A DNA stretch of 64,000 nt, from the NCBI GenBank assembly GCA_024398715.1, contig JAKSIP010000002.1, positions 106,113 through 170,112 of the forward strand, given 5' to 3'. The translations under genes and the position numbers were made by a program. The notes beneath the pieces are model-generated. The model searched no databases, was not told where the DNA came from, and saw only the letters and a program-made list of their open reading frames with translations. Numbering within the stretch: position 1 is the stretch's first letter; every line of letters starts with the position of its first letter. This DNA is from Bacteroidaceae bacterium (lineage in GTDB: Bacteria > Bacteroidota > Bacteroidia > Bacteroidales > Bacteroidaceae). Positions 55,715 through 63,930 of this stretch are shown piece after piece.

Positions 55715-58207
55715 ATGAACATATTATACAGTTGGCTGAAAGAGTATGTTGACTTTGAACTGAGCCCTGAAAATGTGGCAGATGCGTTGACATCGGTCGG
55801 ACTTGAAGTTGACGGGGTAGAAGAGATCCAGTCAATAAAGGGAGGCCTGAAAGGTATTGTTATCGGACAGGTACTGACATGCCAGCCGCATCCAAATTCG
55901 GACCATCTGCATATTACTACTGTTGACTTGGGACAGCAAACTCCCAGTCAGATTGTTTGCGGTGCTCCCAATGTTGCCGCCGGTCAGAAGGTACTTGTTG
56001 CAACACTTGGTGCTGTGATATATTCCGGAGATGATTCGTTTACCATCAAACCTTCTAAATTGCGCGGTGTAGAGTCTTTCGGAATGCTTTGCTCCGGTGC
56101 CGAACTTGGTCTGAACCAGGACAATTCCGGCATTATGGTTCTTCCGTCCGATGCCCCTGTAGGTACACCAGCCGCAGCATATTTCAATCTTGAAAGCGAC
56201 TATGTGATAGAGGTGGACATCACACCTAACCATGCCGATGCCTGCTCACATTGGGGTGTAGCGCGTGACCTGTATGCATGGCTGCGCAGGAACGGCTACA
56301 AGACAGCATTGCACAAACCGCTTGTTGACTCATTCAAGGTTCAGAACAATGACCTGAAGATAGATGTTCAGGTGGAAAATACCCAGGCTTGTCCGCGTTA
56401 TGCAGGTGTAAGCATTAAAGGTGTAACCGTAAAGGAAAGCCCTGAATGGCTCAAACGCAAACTCAATGCAATAGGTCTGCGTCCAATCAATAATATCGTA
56501 GATATCACCAACTTTATTGTCCATGCGGTTGGCCAGCCTCTGCACTGCTTTGATGCCGATAAAATCAAAGGCGGAAAGATTGTTGTCAAGACTATGCCGC
56601 AAGGTACAGAATTTGTAACTCTTGACGGGGTTGAACGCAAACTTTCAGACCGTGACCTTATGATATGCAATGCGCAGGAGCCTATGTGTATGGCCGGCGT
56701 GTTCGGCGGACTCGATTCAGGTACAACTGAAGAAACAAAGAACGTGTTCCTTGAAAGCGCCTATTTTGATCCTACTTGGGTGCGCAAGGCCGCACGCCGC
56801 CACCAGTTGAGTACAGATGCATCTTTCCGTTTTGAACGCGGAATAGATCCAAACGGCGTAATATTCTCCCTGAAATATGCCGCACTGCTTGTCCAGGAAC
56901 TTGCCGGCGGAGAGATTTCAATGGAAATAGCCGATAATTATCCAAATCCTATTCAAAACTTCTGTGTGGATTACAACTTTGAATCTGCAAACAGACTGAT
57001 AGGAAAGGATATTCCGAACGATATTGTAAAGAGTATCATTACCGATCTTGGAATTGGAATTGTAGAGGAAAGTGCCACTGACCTCAAACTTTCCGTTCCG
57101 CCTTTCCGTGTCGATGTCCAGCGCCAGTGCGATGTTGTGGAAGAGGTTCTGCGCATCTACGGCTACAACAATGTTGAATTCGGCCGTACATTCCAGGCCA
57201 GTCTTTCTGAACAGGGCCCGGATGACCGCAGCAACCGTATGCAGAATCTGATAGCCGGTCAGCTTATAGGCAGCGGTTTCTCAGAGATCCTGAACAATTC
57301 TCTTACACGTGCCGCTTACTATGACGGTCTTGAGAGTTACCCGTCAGACAAGCTTGTACGTCTTATGAACCCGCTAAGTTCTGATCTGAACGTTATGCGT
57401 CAGACACTGCTGTTCGGCGGTTTGGAGAGCATATCACACAATATCCGCCGTCAGGCTGCCAATCTTGCCATGTTCGAGTTTGGCAAATGCTATTACTTCA
57501 ATGCTGCAATCAAGGCCGGCGATTCCGATGTCACCGAACGCGATAAGGAACATTCACGTCTGCGTGCCTACACTGAAGATATGCATCTTGGACTTTGGCT
57601 TACAGGAAATATGATCCAGTCCTCTTGGGCGCATGCGGACCAGAAGACAACAGTATATCAGCTCAAGGCATACGTTGAAAATATTTTTGAGCGTCTGGGA
57701 CTTGAAAACGGTATGTATTCAATAGAGGAACAGGGTGCTGACATTTATTCATCGGCACTGGCTTATGTACTGCGTTCTGGCAAAACCGTTGCTCAGATTG
57801 GAGTTGTTTCCAAAGGTCTGTGCAAAGCTTTTGATATTGATCCAACTGTTTATTTTGCAGATATCAACTGGGATGTGCTTATGAAGGCAACACGCAAGGT
57901 GAGCGTATCGTACACCGAATTGCCCAAGTTCCCTGAGGTTCGCCGTGACCTGGCTCTGCTTGTTGATGCCAAGGTGACATTCCGTCAGATCCAGCAGGTT
58001 GCGTTAAAGGCTGAGTCCAAACTCATAAAGAGCGTTTCTCTGTTCGATGTCTATCAGGGAAAGAACCTTGAACCCGGCAAAAAAAGTTATGCCGTTTGCT
58101 TTATGCTGCAGGACCCCGAAGCCACACTTAACGACAAGACAATAGAGAAGTGCATGAACAAGGTTGTTACTGCTTTGCAGAAGGAATTGGATGCCGTTTT
58201 GAGATAA
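55715..58207 (+). CDS. pheT: Phenylalanine-tRNA ligase beta subunit
   Basis: An 830-residue beta chain of the alpha2-beta2 synthetase. Order: an N-terminal tRNA-binding (EMAP-like) domain with VLTCQPHPNSDHLHITTVD; B3/B4 editing domain; B5 (GLRPINNIVDITNFI, then HAVGQPLHCFDADKI); the catalytic-like core with SYTELPKFPEVRRDLALLVD; and a C-terminal anticodon-fold domain (SVSLFDVYQGKNLEPGKKS). The alpha-subunit gene is not adjacent. Followed by yebC 27 bp downstream. Confidence 0.97.
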   Translation: MNILYSWLKEYVDFELSPENVADALTSVGLEVDGVEEIQSIKGGLKGIVIGQVLTCQPHPNSDHLHITTVDLGQQTPSQIVCGAPNVAAGQKVLVATLGAVIYSGDDSFTIKPSKLRGVESFGMLCSGAELGLNQDNSGIMVLPSDAPVGTPAAAYFNLESDYVIEVDITPNHADACSHWGVARDLYAWLRRNGYKTALHKPLVDSFKVQNNDLKIDVQVENTQACPRYAGVSIKGVTVKESPEWLKRKLNAIGLRPINNIVDITNFIVHAVGQPLHCFDADKIKGGKIVVKTMPQGTEFVTLDGVERKLSDRDLMICNAQEPMCMAGVFGGLDSGTTEETKNVFLESAYFDPTWVRKAARRHQLSTDASFRFERGIDPNGVIFSLKYAALLVQELAGGEISMEIADNYPNPIQNFCVDYNFESANRLIGKDIPNDIVKSIITDLGIGIVEESATDLKLSVPPFRVDVQRQCDVVEEVLRIYGYNNVEFGRTFQASLSEQGPDDRSNRMQNLIAGQLIGSGFSEILNNSLTRAAYYDGLESYPSDKLVRLMNPLSSDLNVMRQTLLFGGLESISHNIRRQAANLAMFEFGKCYYFNAAIKAGDSDVTERDKEHSRLRAYTEDMHLGLWLTGNMIQSSWAHADQKTTVYQLKAYVENIFERLGLENGMYSIEEQGADIYSSALAYVLRSGKTVAQIGVVSKGLCKAFDIDPTVYFADINWDVLMKATRKVSVSYTELPKFPEVRRDLALLVDAKVTFRQIQQVALKAESKLIKSVSLFDVYQGKNLEPGKKSYAVCFMLQDPEATLNDKTIEKCMNKVVTALQKELDAVLR

Positions 58208-58234
58208 AAATAATATTAAAATAATACATATAAA

Positions 58235-58969
58235 ATGGGAAGAGCATTTGAATTTAGAAAAGCTAGAAAGCTTAAACGTTGGGGAAACATGGCCCGTACA
58301 TTCACCCGTCTGGGTAAACAGATTTCAATAGCTGTCAAGGCAGGCGGTCCGGATCCCGATACCAACTCAACTTTGCGTGCAATCATTGCAACCTGCAAGC
58401 ACGAGAATATGCCAAAGGACAATATTGAGCGTGCCATAAAGAATGCAATGGGTAAGGATACCAAAGACTACAAGGAAATGAATTATGAGGGTTACGGTCC
58501 TTATGGTATTGCCATTTATGTAGAGACTCTGACAGATAATACAACACGTACCGTTGCCAATGTACGCGCCGTATTCAACAAACTTGGCGGAACACTGGGA
58601 ACAAGCGGTAGTCTTGATTTCATGTTTACCCACAAATGCCAGTTCACAATTGCAGAGAAAGCCGATATGGCTATCGATGACCTGATTCTGGAACTGATTG
58701 ACATGGGTATTGAAGAAGAGTATGACTACGATGAGGAGGAGAAGGAATATACTCTCTACGGTGATCCCAAGTCTTACGCAATGATTCAGAAGTATCTTGA
58801 GGAAAACGGTTACGAGGTCAAGGCAGCCGAGTTTACACGCATCCCTAACGATCTCAAGGATCTGAATCCTGAACAGCGTGAAACAATCGACAAGATTGTA
58901 GAGCGTCTTGAAGACGATGACGATGTTCAGAACGTTTATACAAATATGAAGCCTCTTGACGAGGAGTAA
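58235..58969 (+). CDS. yebC: YebC/PmpR family regulator/translation factor
   Basis: A 244-residue member of the widespread YebC family, starting MGRAFEFRKARKLKRWGNMA, the conserved entry region, followed by GGPDPDTNSTLRAII and ENMPKDNIERAIKNAMG. Family members are described as transcription regulators or as factors that help ribosomes through difficult sequences; which applies here is unknown. It overlaps the next gene by 14 bases. Confidence 0.94.
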   Translation: MGRAFEFRKARKLKRWGNMARTFTRLGKQISIAVKAGGPDPDTNSTLRAIIATCKHENMPKDNIERAIKNAMGKDTKDYKEMNYEGYGPYGIAIYVETLTDNTTRTVANVRAVFNKLGGTLGTSGSLDFMFTHKCQFTIAEKADMAIDDLILELIDMGIEEEYDYDEEEKEYTLYGDPKSYAMIQKYLEENGYEVKAAEFTRIPNDLKDLNPEQRETIDKIVERLEDDDDVQNVYTNMKPLDEE

Positions 58970-59447
58970 TTCTGATAGGGTAGAACTGGCTGTGCAGCTG
59001 TTTAAGGAAGGGTACAGTTGCGCCCAGTCCGTAACGGCTGCCTTTGCCGATCTGTACGGCTTTACCCGCAGTCAGGCGTTGAAAATGTCGGCATCGTTCG
59101 GCGGAGGTATAGGACGCATGCGTTACGTGTGCGGAGCCGCCAGCGGAATGTTTATTCTGGCCGGTCTTGACTGCGGTACTGACATTGCCGCTGATACCGA
59201 TGCCAAGGCTGCCAATTACAAGGTTGTGCAGCAGCTTGCTTCTGAGTTTGTGAAAGAGTGCGGTTCATTGGTCTGTGCAGATCTGCTTGGTCTTGACAGG
59301 CCGCTCATGCCGCTGGCATCGGCAGAAGGTTACAAGCCGGCGCCGCGTACCGAACAGTATTATCAGAAACGTCCTTGTGTAAAGACAGTAGAGATAGCGG
59401 CTGAAATTTTTGCGAATTATTTGGAAAATAAACAAAGTTTTATTTAA
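58956..59447 (+). CDS. C_GCAxxG_C_C family redox/metal protein, TTG start
   Basis: A 163-residue protein of the C_GCAxxG_C_C family: Cys in EGYSCAQSV, the signature VCGAASGMF, then LDCGTD and two more Cys (ECGSLVCADLLG). The cysteines are proposed to bind an Fe-S cluster or metal in related proteins; the role is unknown. The frame contains no ATG before the first conserved Cys. A stop lies three codons upstream, so TTG 58956 is the only sensible start, 14 bases inside yebC. Low expression through translational coupling is likely. Confidence 0.85.
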   Translation: MTRSNSDRVELAVQLFKEGYSCAQSVTAAFADLYGFTRSQALKMSASFGGGIGRMRYVCGAASGMFILAGLDCGTDIAADTDAKAANYKVVQQLASEFVKECGSLVCADLLGLDRPLMPLASAEGYKPAPRTEQYYQKRPCVKTVEIAAEIFANYLENKQSFI

Positions 59448-59485
59448 TTTGTGACAAACTATTTATTAATTTAAATCTTATAACT

Positions 59486-59692
59486 ATGTTAGTAGTACAG
59501 GTAGGCTTCTATGCCGGAGCTATTTGGAAGGCATTGGAAGGGCAGAACAGCTTAACTCAGAAAGAAATCAAGAAAATTGCCAAACTGAAAGACAAAGAAT
59601 TTTATTTGGGACTTGGCTGGTTGTTGCGTGAAGACAAACTCAACATCAATCAGGAGTCTGATGTTGAAGAAATCTATTACTCTCTCAAGTAA
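59486..59692 (+). CDS. Small winged-helix protein (DUF2582 type)
   Basis: A 68-residue protein fitting the short winged helix-turn-helix family common in Bacteroidetes: VGFYAGAIWKALEGQNSLTQ, then KIAKLKDKEFYLGLGWLLRED. It may bind DNA or act as a partner; no target is visible. A strong terminator follows 27 bases after the stop. Confidence 0.85.
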   Translation: MLVVQVGFYAGAIWKALEGQNSLTQKEIKKIAKLKDKEFYLGLGWLLREDKLNINQESDVEEIYYSLK

Positions 59693-59719
59693 TATTGGGT
59701 TGGTCTTATAAAGTTATGT

Positions 59720-59757
59720 GCGGTCCGGACTTTTTTGTCCCGGACCGCAATTTTTTT
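59720..59757 (+). terminator. Intrinsic terminator after winged-helix gene
   Basis: GCGGTCCGGAC (59720-59730) pairs with GTCCCGGACCGC (59737-59748) with one bulge and a T6 loop, followed by AA and a T7 run (59751-59757). Confidence 0.9.
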
Positions 59758-59823
59758 AGCATTACTTAAAGAATACCTGAGTTCAAGCACGAAACGCAAT
59801 CGGTGAGAAGAATTTGAGCCGGG

Positions 59824-59876
59824 CGGCTTTGCCGATTGTTTCTGACACGAAGATACAGTTTTTTTCAGAAACTGGA
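59824..59876 (+). repeat. 53-bp direct repeat, copy 1
   Basis: Perfectly identical to 63428-63480 and in the same orientation. It contains an internal inverted pair GTTTCTG/CAGAAAC. Weaker similarity continues for about 30 bases after each copy. This copy ends 94 bases before the lipoprotein gene at 59971. Confidence 0.92.
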
Positions 59877-59941
59877 TTCTTTGCATTCGCATACCTGATT
59901 AAGTTTTGTCAGATTCTGTTTCTTGTTCGGGTGAAAATGAG

Positions 59942-59949
59942 TAATTTTG
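59942..59949 (+). promoter_or_regulatory. Promoter -7 box for zinc-ribbon lipoprotein
   Basis: TAATTTTG fits TAnnTTTG, 21 bases upstream of ATG 59971 and about 65 bases after the direct repeat. Confidence 0.55.
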
Positions 59950-59970
59950 TAAGTCTATCAAACAAAAATT

Positions 59971-61296
59971 ATGAAGCGAATAACCCTCATCCTTCTGGCC
60001 GTCGTGGCCATCATTGCAGGCAGCGTGTCCTGCAGTAAGGTCAATGACATCGACAAGAGACTTACCCAGCTGGAACAGACCGTGTCGGACCTCAAGGCTC
60101 AGGTATTGGCCGGAGCCGTCATCACGTCTGTTGAGAAGACCGAGGGCGGCTGCACTTTCACCCTCTCCAACGGGCAGTCCTACATTGTCACGAACGGCAA
60201 GAACGGCACCGACGGTGAGGCTATCATCGCCGATGTCAAGATAGAGGATGATTTCGTCATCCTGACATTTAAGGACGGAGAGATTCTTTGCATTTCCTAT
60301 CAGAACCCGCTGTCAATGGTGACTCTCAGCATCGTCCCGGACTATGATGACGGGACAGTCAAGGAACCGATGACCACGGAAGATATGGGAATGAAGAGCA
60401 CCCATTTCTACCTCGATGTGGCTGTGACACCTTCGAAGTATGCGGAGATTCTGGCGGATACCGAAAAGTACATCCACAAGGCCGTCTTCTCACCTGTGAA
60501 GACCAAGAGTGATTTCGTCAACGCGTTCACCGTCAGTCCGACGAGCGTGACTTATATGGAGGGCGCCCCTGTTCCGTTCATGCAGACATCCTTCGACCTT
60601 GATTCCCTGACAGCGGCGGTTCTGCAAAGCTCGGCTTATACTGTCTCATACTCCATCGAGGACAAGGATGGAATACACGGCGCTGCAACGGCATTTGTTG
60701 CTGTTGCTGTTGCTGTCACGAATGGCAATATTTCAGATAATGCTACTATCAGTATTATTCCTGTCAAAACAGAAATTTATTGTAACTCCTGCGAGGCCAG
60801 ATATACTATTGTTTGTAAAAATCCGGAGAGATATTACTACCAAAAGAAAGTGGAAAGAAACAGGGTATGGAATTTTGTAGAGGACGGGTCTTCCGATTTG
60901 TGGGAAGTGAAAGACAGTGCCGGGAATTATGTCCCTTTCTATGAAACCGAGGACGAGACTGAAATAAAATTCGTTTGCTCGGAATGTGGGGAGATAGTTG
61001 GGGAACTTCGACCAGATATTGCGGTTATGTTTGTCGATGCAGAAGTCAAATGTGATGCCTGTGGGACCCAGTATACTGTTCGTCATATAATAAATACTAC
61101 CCAGGTAATACCAGCCTTTGTTACTAAAGAAATTTGGAAACTAACGAATAATAGTCAGTACTGGAAAGTTATGAACAGCGCTGGTGAAGAAGTCTCTTTC
61201 TATGAAAACTTGGGTCACCCTGACAAATATATGTATTTCATTTGCACGGAATGTGGAGCAACAGTTGGAAAGTTTAATGGTATAGATTTCAAGTAG
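59971..61296 (+). CDS. DUF4988-type lipoprotein with two zinc-ribbon-like modules
   Basis: A 441-residue lipoprotein (VVAIIAGSVSCSKVND, Cys near residue 21). Residues 22-45 are a coiled coil (DIDKRLTQLEQTVSDLKAQ) leading into the NGKNGTDG turn, as in DUF4988 surface lipoproteins. A beta-rich middle follows. The last 175 residues are two copies of a module with paired CxxC motifs: Cys 271/274 with 336/339, and 361/364 with 425/428, each enclosing W-x-V/x-S/D-A-G-E/N-x-V-x-FYE sequence. Such spacing resembles zinc ribbons, unusual in an exported protein. The GC-rich first half contrasts with the AT-richer module half, suggesting a fusion. Function unknown. Confidence 0.75.
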   Translation: MKRITLILLAVVAIIAGSVSCSKVNDIDKRLTQLEQTVSDLKAQVLAGAVITSVEKTEGGCTFTLSNGQSYIVTNGKNGTDGEAIIADVKIEDDFVILTFKDGEILCISYQNPLSMVTLSIVPDYDDGTVKEPMTTEDMGMKSTHFYLDVAVTPSKYAEILADTEKYIHKAVFSPVKTKSDFVNAFTVSPTSVTYMEGAPVPFMQTSFDLDSLTAAVLQSSAYTVSYSIEDKDGIHGAATAFVAVAVAVTNGNISDNATISIIPVKTEIYCNSCEARYTIVCKNPERYYYQKKVERNRVWNFVEDGSSDLWEVKDSAGNYVPFYETEDETEIKFVCSECGEIVGELRPDIAVMFVDAEVKCDACGTQYTVRHIINTTQVIPAFVTKEIWKLTNNSQYWKVMNSAGEEVSFYENLGHPDKYMYFICTECGATVGKFNGIDFK

Positions 61297-61323
61297 GAAT
61301 AAACCCTCTGAAACATTAAACCG

Positions 61324-61353
61324 AAAGCACTTGCAAATTGCAGGTGCTTTTTT
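61324..61353 (+). terminator. Intrinsic terminator after zinc-ribbon lipoprotein
   Basis: AAAGCAC-T-TGC pairs with GCA-G-GTGCTTT around an AAATT loop (11 pairs with one wobble), then a T-run to 61353, starting 28 bases after the stop. Confidence 0.88.
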
Positions 61354-61537
61354 GATACCTATTCCAACAGACCCAGCCACTACAACCAACGGTTCAGTCG
61401 AAAAACAGTGGGGCAAAGCTCCCGAGATTACTATTGTCAAGTTTACCAGGTTTGCTATCAGAATGGTTTGGCTATCTGAATACCGCTAAATACCGCTAGG
61501 GCTGTGTATACCAAATGAGTCGTTGGTAGTTGTTCTA

Positions 61538-61672
61538 CCAATCCAGCAGCCAGAAGTACTTGCAACGGGTATTTTCATGCTGGATTGGCAAAGAATCAGC
61601 CTGTTTTGGCCATTTTTCGTGCCAATAGTGCATAAAAATAGGCCCTGTGTGGTATTATGACTGCTGGATTGG
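61538..61672. repeat. Inverted repeat pair CCAATCCAGCAG with an internal extra copy
   Basis: CCAATCCAGCAG at 61538-61549 and its perfect complement CTGCTGGATTGG at 61661-61672 bound a 135-bp segment. A further TGCTGGATTGG at 61578-61588 gives an alternative shorter hairpin. It could be a small non-autonomous repeat or a structured RNA. Confidence 0.6.
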
Positions 61673-61859
61673 CAATCAAGGAGAAATTGTTTTCAAAAAG
61701 AGCCATGGAGCGACAGTCCGCACAGCATTTTTAGGAATCGAGAATTGACCACTGAACCGAAGTTCGTTCAGAAACGGCGGCAAAAGGCTGCAGGTCAGAG
61801 TGTTGGGCAATTGTGTCTACTTCCGGAAATCAAAATGCCCGATTTTGTTTGAAAATGTC

Positions 61860-61867
61860 TACTTTTG
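61860..61867 (+). promoter_or_regulatory. Promoter -7 box for AAA ATPase gene
   Basis: TACTTTTG fits TAnnTTTG. It would give a leader of about 185 bases that contains nested hairpins. Confidence 0.45.
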
Positions 61868-61880
61868 TAAAGTCAAATCA

Positions 61881-61940
61881 ACGGAAAAGAGTGCATCTGT
61901 GCACTTTCGAAAATATTATTAACTAAAAAATCTTTTCCGT
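61881..61940 (+). promoter_or_regulatory. Structured leader upstream of AAA ATPase
   Basis: ACGGAAAAGA (61881-61890) is perfectly complementary to TCTTTTCCGT (61931-61940), enclosing a second hairpin GTGCA-tctg-TGCAC (61891-61904). No U-run follows, so it is not a simple terminator. A regulator site or RNA element is possible. Confidence 0.45.
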
Positions 61941-62062
61941 GTCCACTCTGGACGGCCGCTGCAATTTTTTTAGTGTTGCTTCTGAAAAAGTCAGATATTT
62001 TTGTTTTGATTTCGAGAAAAAGTCATAAATTTACCGTCGAATACTAAAGAAAAAGTCAAATT

Positions 62063-63409
62063 ATGCTTAAGAGAAAGATCCAGACGGTAATCCACGAATA
62101 CCTGACATCAGATTCCAACAAGGTGCTGGTGATTGACGGTGCCAGGCAGATAGGGAAGTCCTATATCATACGCTACGAAGGGGAAAGATTATTCTCTAAC
62201 TACATCGAGCTCAATATGGTTGAAGACAAGAAGGCTGACAGGATCTTCGAGAATGTCAAAGATATCCAGGACTTCTACTTCAAGGTCAGTCTGGTCGCGG
62301 GCAACAAGATGCACCGGAAAGAGGATACATTGATATTCATTGATGAGATTCAGGCTTATCCGGATCTGTTGACACTGCTGAAGTTCCTCAAAGATGACGA
62401 TAAGTACACCTATATTGTCAGCGGCTCCCAGTTGGGGATTGCGCTGAACGAGACTCTTTCCAAGCCTGGCGGAAGGATGCGGAAGGTAAGGATGTACCCG
62501 ATGGATTTTGAGGAGTTTCTTTGGGCGAACGGGGTCGGTGAGGATGCAATCAGCACGATTGCCAGCCATTTCCAAGCGCGCGAAGCCTTGGATGAGGGCA
62601 GCCACAATTACATCATGGACCTGTTCCGGAAGTATCTCCTGGTCGGTGGCCTGCCCGATGCAGTTAATACTTTCATATCCACCAGAAACCTCGTCGAAGT
62701 CCGGAAGGTGCATGAGGAAATCCACTCCCTTTACAAAGAAGACTGCTCGCAATATGACAAGGAACACAAACTCGTCATAAGAAGGGTGTATGACCTGATT
62801 CCATCCAATCTTGAAAATAAGAAGAAAAGGGTCCAGATCAACGATATTTCCGGCAAGCGCGGCAAGTGCACAGCCGATTATAAGGAAGAGTTCGAATACG
62901 TGATCAATTCCGGTATCGGTCTTGAAGTCAAAGCCATTTCCAATCCGAGGTTCCCTCTGGCCGACTCCGAGAAGAAGAGCCTTCTGAAGCTATATTTGAA
63001 CGATGTCGGACTGCTTACCAACATATTGTTCCGATATAATGCGAAGGCTGTTCTGGACGACCTACCGAGCATCAATCTCGGCTCTGTATATGAAAATGTC
63101 GTCGCTTCTGAACTTTCTGCACACGGATACACGCTGTGTTATTATGACAGCAAGAAAAATGGTGAAGTTGACTTCCTGGTTGACAACTACGACACTCTGT
63201 CCACAATGCCTGTGGAAGTCAAATCCGGTAAGGATTCAAGTGAGCACAGTTCTTTGGACAAGTTCCTGGCGACACCGGATTATCATATCCAGAATGCGCT
63301 GGTGCTGGACAATAAAAGGGAAATAAGGCAGGATGGGAAGACAACCTACATGCCGGTTTACTACATTATGTTCCTGCAACCATCGACTCCTGATGCAGTC
63401 ATAATCTGA
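62063..63409 (+). CDS. AAA family ATPase with DUF4143/PD-(D/E)xK-like C-terminus
   Basis: A 448-residue protein of the AAA_14-DUF4143 group, common and often multi-copy in Bacteroidetes. Walker A is GARQIGKS (26-33), Walker B is IFIDEIQ (91-97), and sensor-like YIVSGSQLG follows. The C-terminal part has GEVDFLVDN (near 367) and PVEVKSGKD (near 385), the spacing of PD-(D/E)xK nucleases. The biological role of the family is not established. It lies inside the direct-repeat-bounded segment, ending 18 bases before repeat copy 2. Confidence 0.9.
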   Translation: MLKRKIQTVIHEYLTSDSNKVLVIDGARQIGKSYIIRYEGERLFSNYIELNMVEDKKADRIFENVKDIQDFYFKVSLVAGNKMHRKEDTLIFIDEIQAYPDLLTLLKFLKDDDKYTYIVSGSQLGIALNETLSKPGGRMRKVRMYPMDFEEFLWANGVGEDAISTIASHFQAREALDEGSHNYIMDLFRKYLLVGGLPDAVNTFISTRNLVEVRKVHEEIHSLYKEDCSQYDKEHKLVIRRVYDLIPSNLENKKKRVQINDISGKRGKCTADYKEEFEYVINSGIGLEVKAISNPRFPLADSEKKSLLKLYLNDVGLLTNILFRYNAKAVLDDLPSINLGSVYENVVASELSAHGYTLCYYDSKKNGEVDFLVDNYDTLSTMPVEVKSGKDSSEHSSLDKFLATPDYHIQNALVLDNKREIRQDGKTTYMPVYYIMFLQPSTPDAVII

Positions 63410-63427
63410 TGTATTCCCAGACCCATA

Positions 63428-63480
63428 CGGCTTTGCCGATTGTTTCTGACACGAAGATACAGTTTTTTTCAGAAACTGGA
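63428..63480 (+). repeat. 53-bp direct repeat, copy 2
   Basis: Identical to 59824-59876, starting 3604 bp downstream. As with copy 1, a TAATTTTG box lies about 65 bases after its end. Confidence 0.92.
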
Positions 63481-63546
63481 CTTTTTCCATCCAAATACCG
63501 ATGTAAGTTTTCACCCCAAAGTGATTGCAGTTTGAAAAACATTTTG

Positions 63547-63554
63547 TAATTTTG
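63547..63554 (+). promoter_or_regulatory. Promoter -7 box before short-peptide/lipoprotein pair
   Basis: TAATTTTG fits TAnnTTTG, with TTG at 63525-63527, 19 bases upstream as a -33 element. It lies about 200 bases before the peptide start; no gene was seen between. Confidence 0.55.
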
Positions 63555-63752
63555 AATATGTTTATGGCAACGCATACCTCCAATAACAGTCTCTTCTGGT
63601 CCGCCTCTATTCAGGAGGGGGGGTATTTAATTGCCTTTCAATCAGCGATTTAGCATTATCTAATAACGAAATCTGTCGTCCAGGATTCAACCTTGAGCCC
63701 CGGACGGATTCTTTGTGCATATAACTCAAAAAAAGAACAAAAAAAATATAGG

Positions 63753-63908
63753 ATGAAGCAAGACATCAAAAGCAAAGAACCACAGGAGCGACAGTCGTAC
63801 GTTCCTGCCAGCCTGAAGGTGATAGAAATTACCTCTCAAGGCATCCTGTGCGGCAGCGGTAATTACCCGTCACCGTATCCCGGAACTCCATGGACACCGG
63901 TCCAGTAA
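63753..63908 (+). CDS. 51-residue peptide preceding a lipoprotein gene
   Basis: A short frame from ATG 63753, MKQDIKSKEPQERQ, followed by SYVPASLKVIEITSQGILCG and a Gly/Pro/Tyr/Trp-rich end (SGNYPSPYPGTPWTPVQ). The part YxPxxLK...ILCxSxN matches the 43-residue peptide at 21627. It lies 22 bp before a lipoprotein gene on the same strand. It has no signal peptide of the usual type. A longer in-frame start 60 bases upstream is possible but less typical. Function unknown. Confidence 0.65.
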   Translation: MKQDIKSKEPQERQSYVPASLKVIEITSQGILCGSGNYPSPYPGTPWTPVQ

Positions 63909-63930
63909 CAATCAAAACGGAAAGAAGAAG

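Larger units (their letters stand above)
61354..62062. other. Non-coding stretch between lipoprotein and AAA ATPase
   Basis: About 700 bases with no supportable gene. It contains inverted and direct copies of CCAATCCAGCAG (61538-61549; reverse complements at 61578-61588 and 61661-61672), a promoter box at 61860 and a structured leader at 61881-61953. Short open stretches around 61360-61490 show no recognisable protein. Confidence 0.6.

Noticed and set aside
59677..59892. Minus-strand frames here and at 63236-63583 that share a 17-residue stretch
   Set aside because: The shared residues are just the translation of the perfect 53-bp DNA repeat; the flanking residues are unrelated, so no protein family is implied.
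61360..61490. Short open stretches after the terminator at 61353
   Set aside because: Two frames stay open for about 40 codons, but neither has a start codon in context nor a recognisable family.
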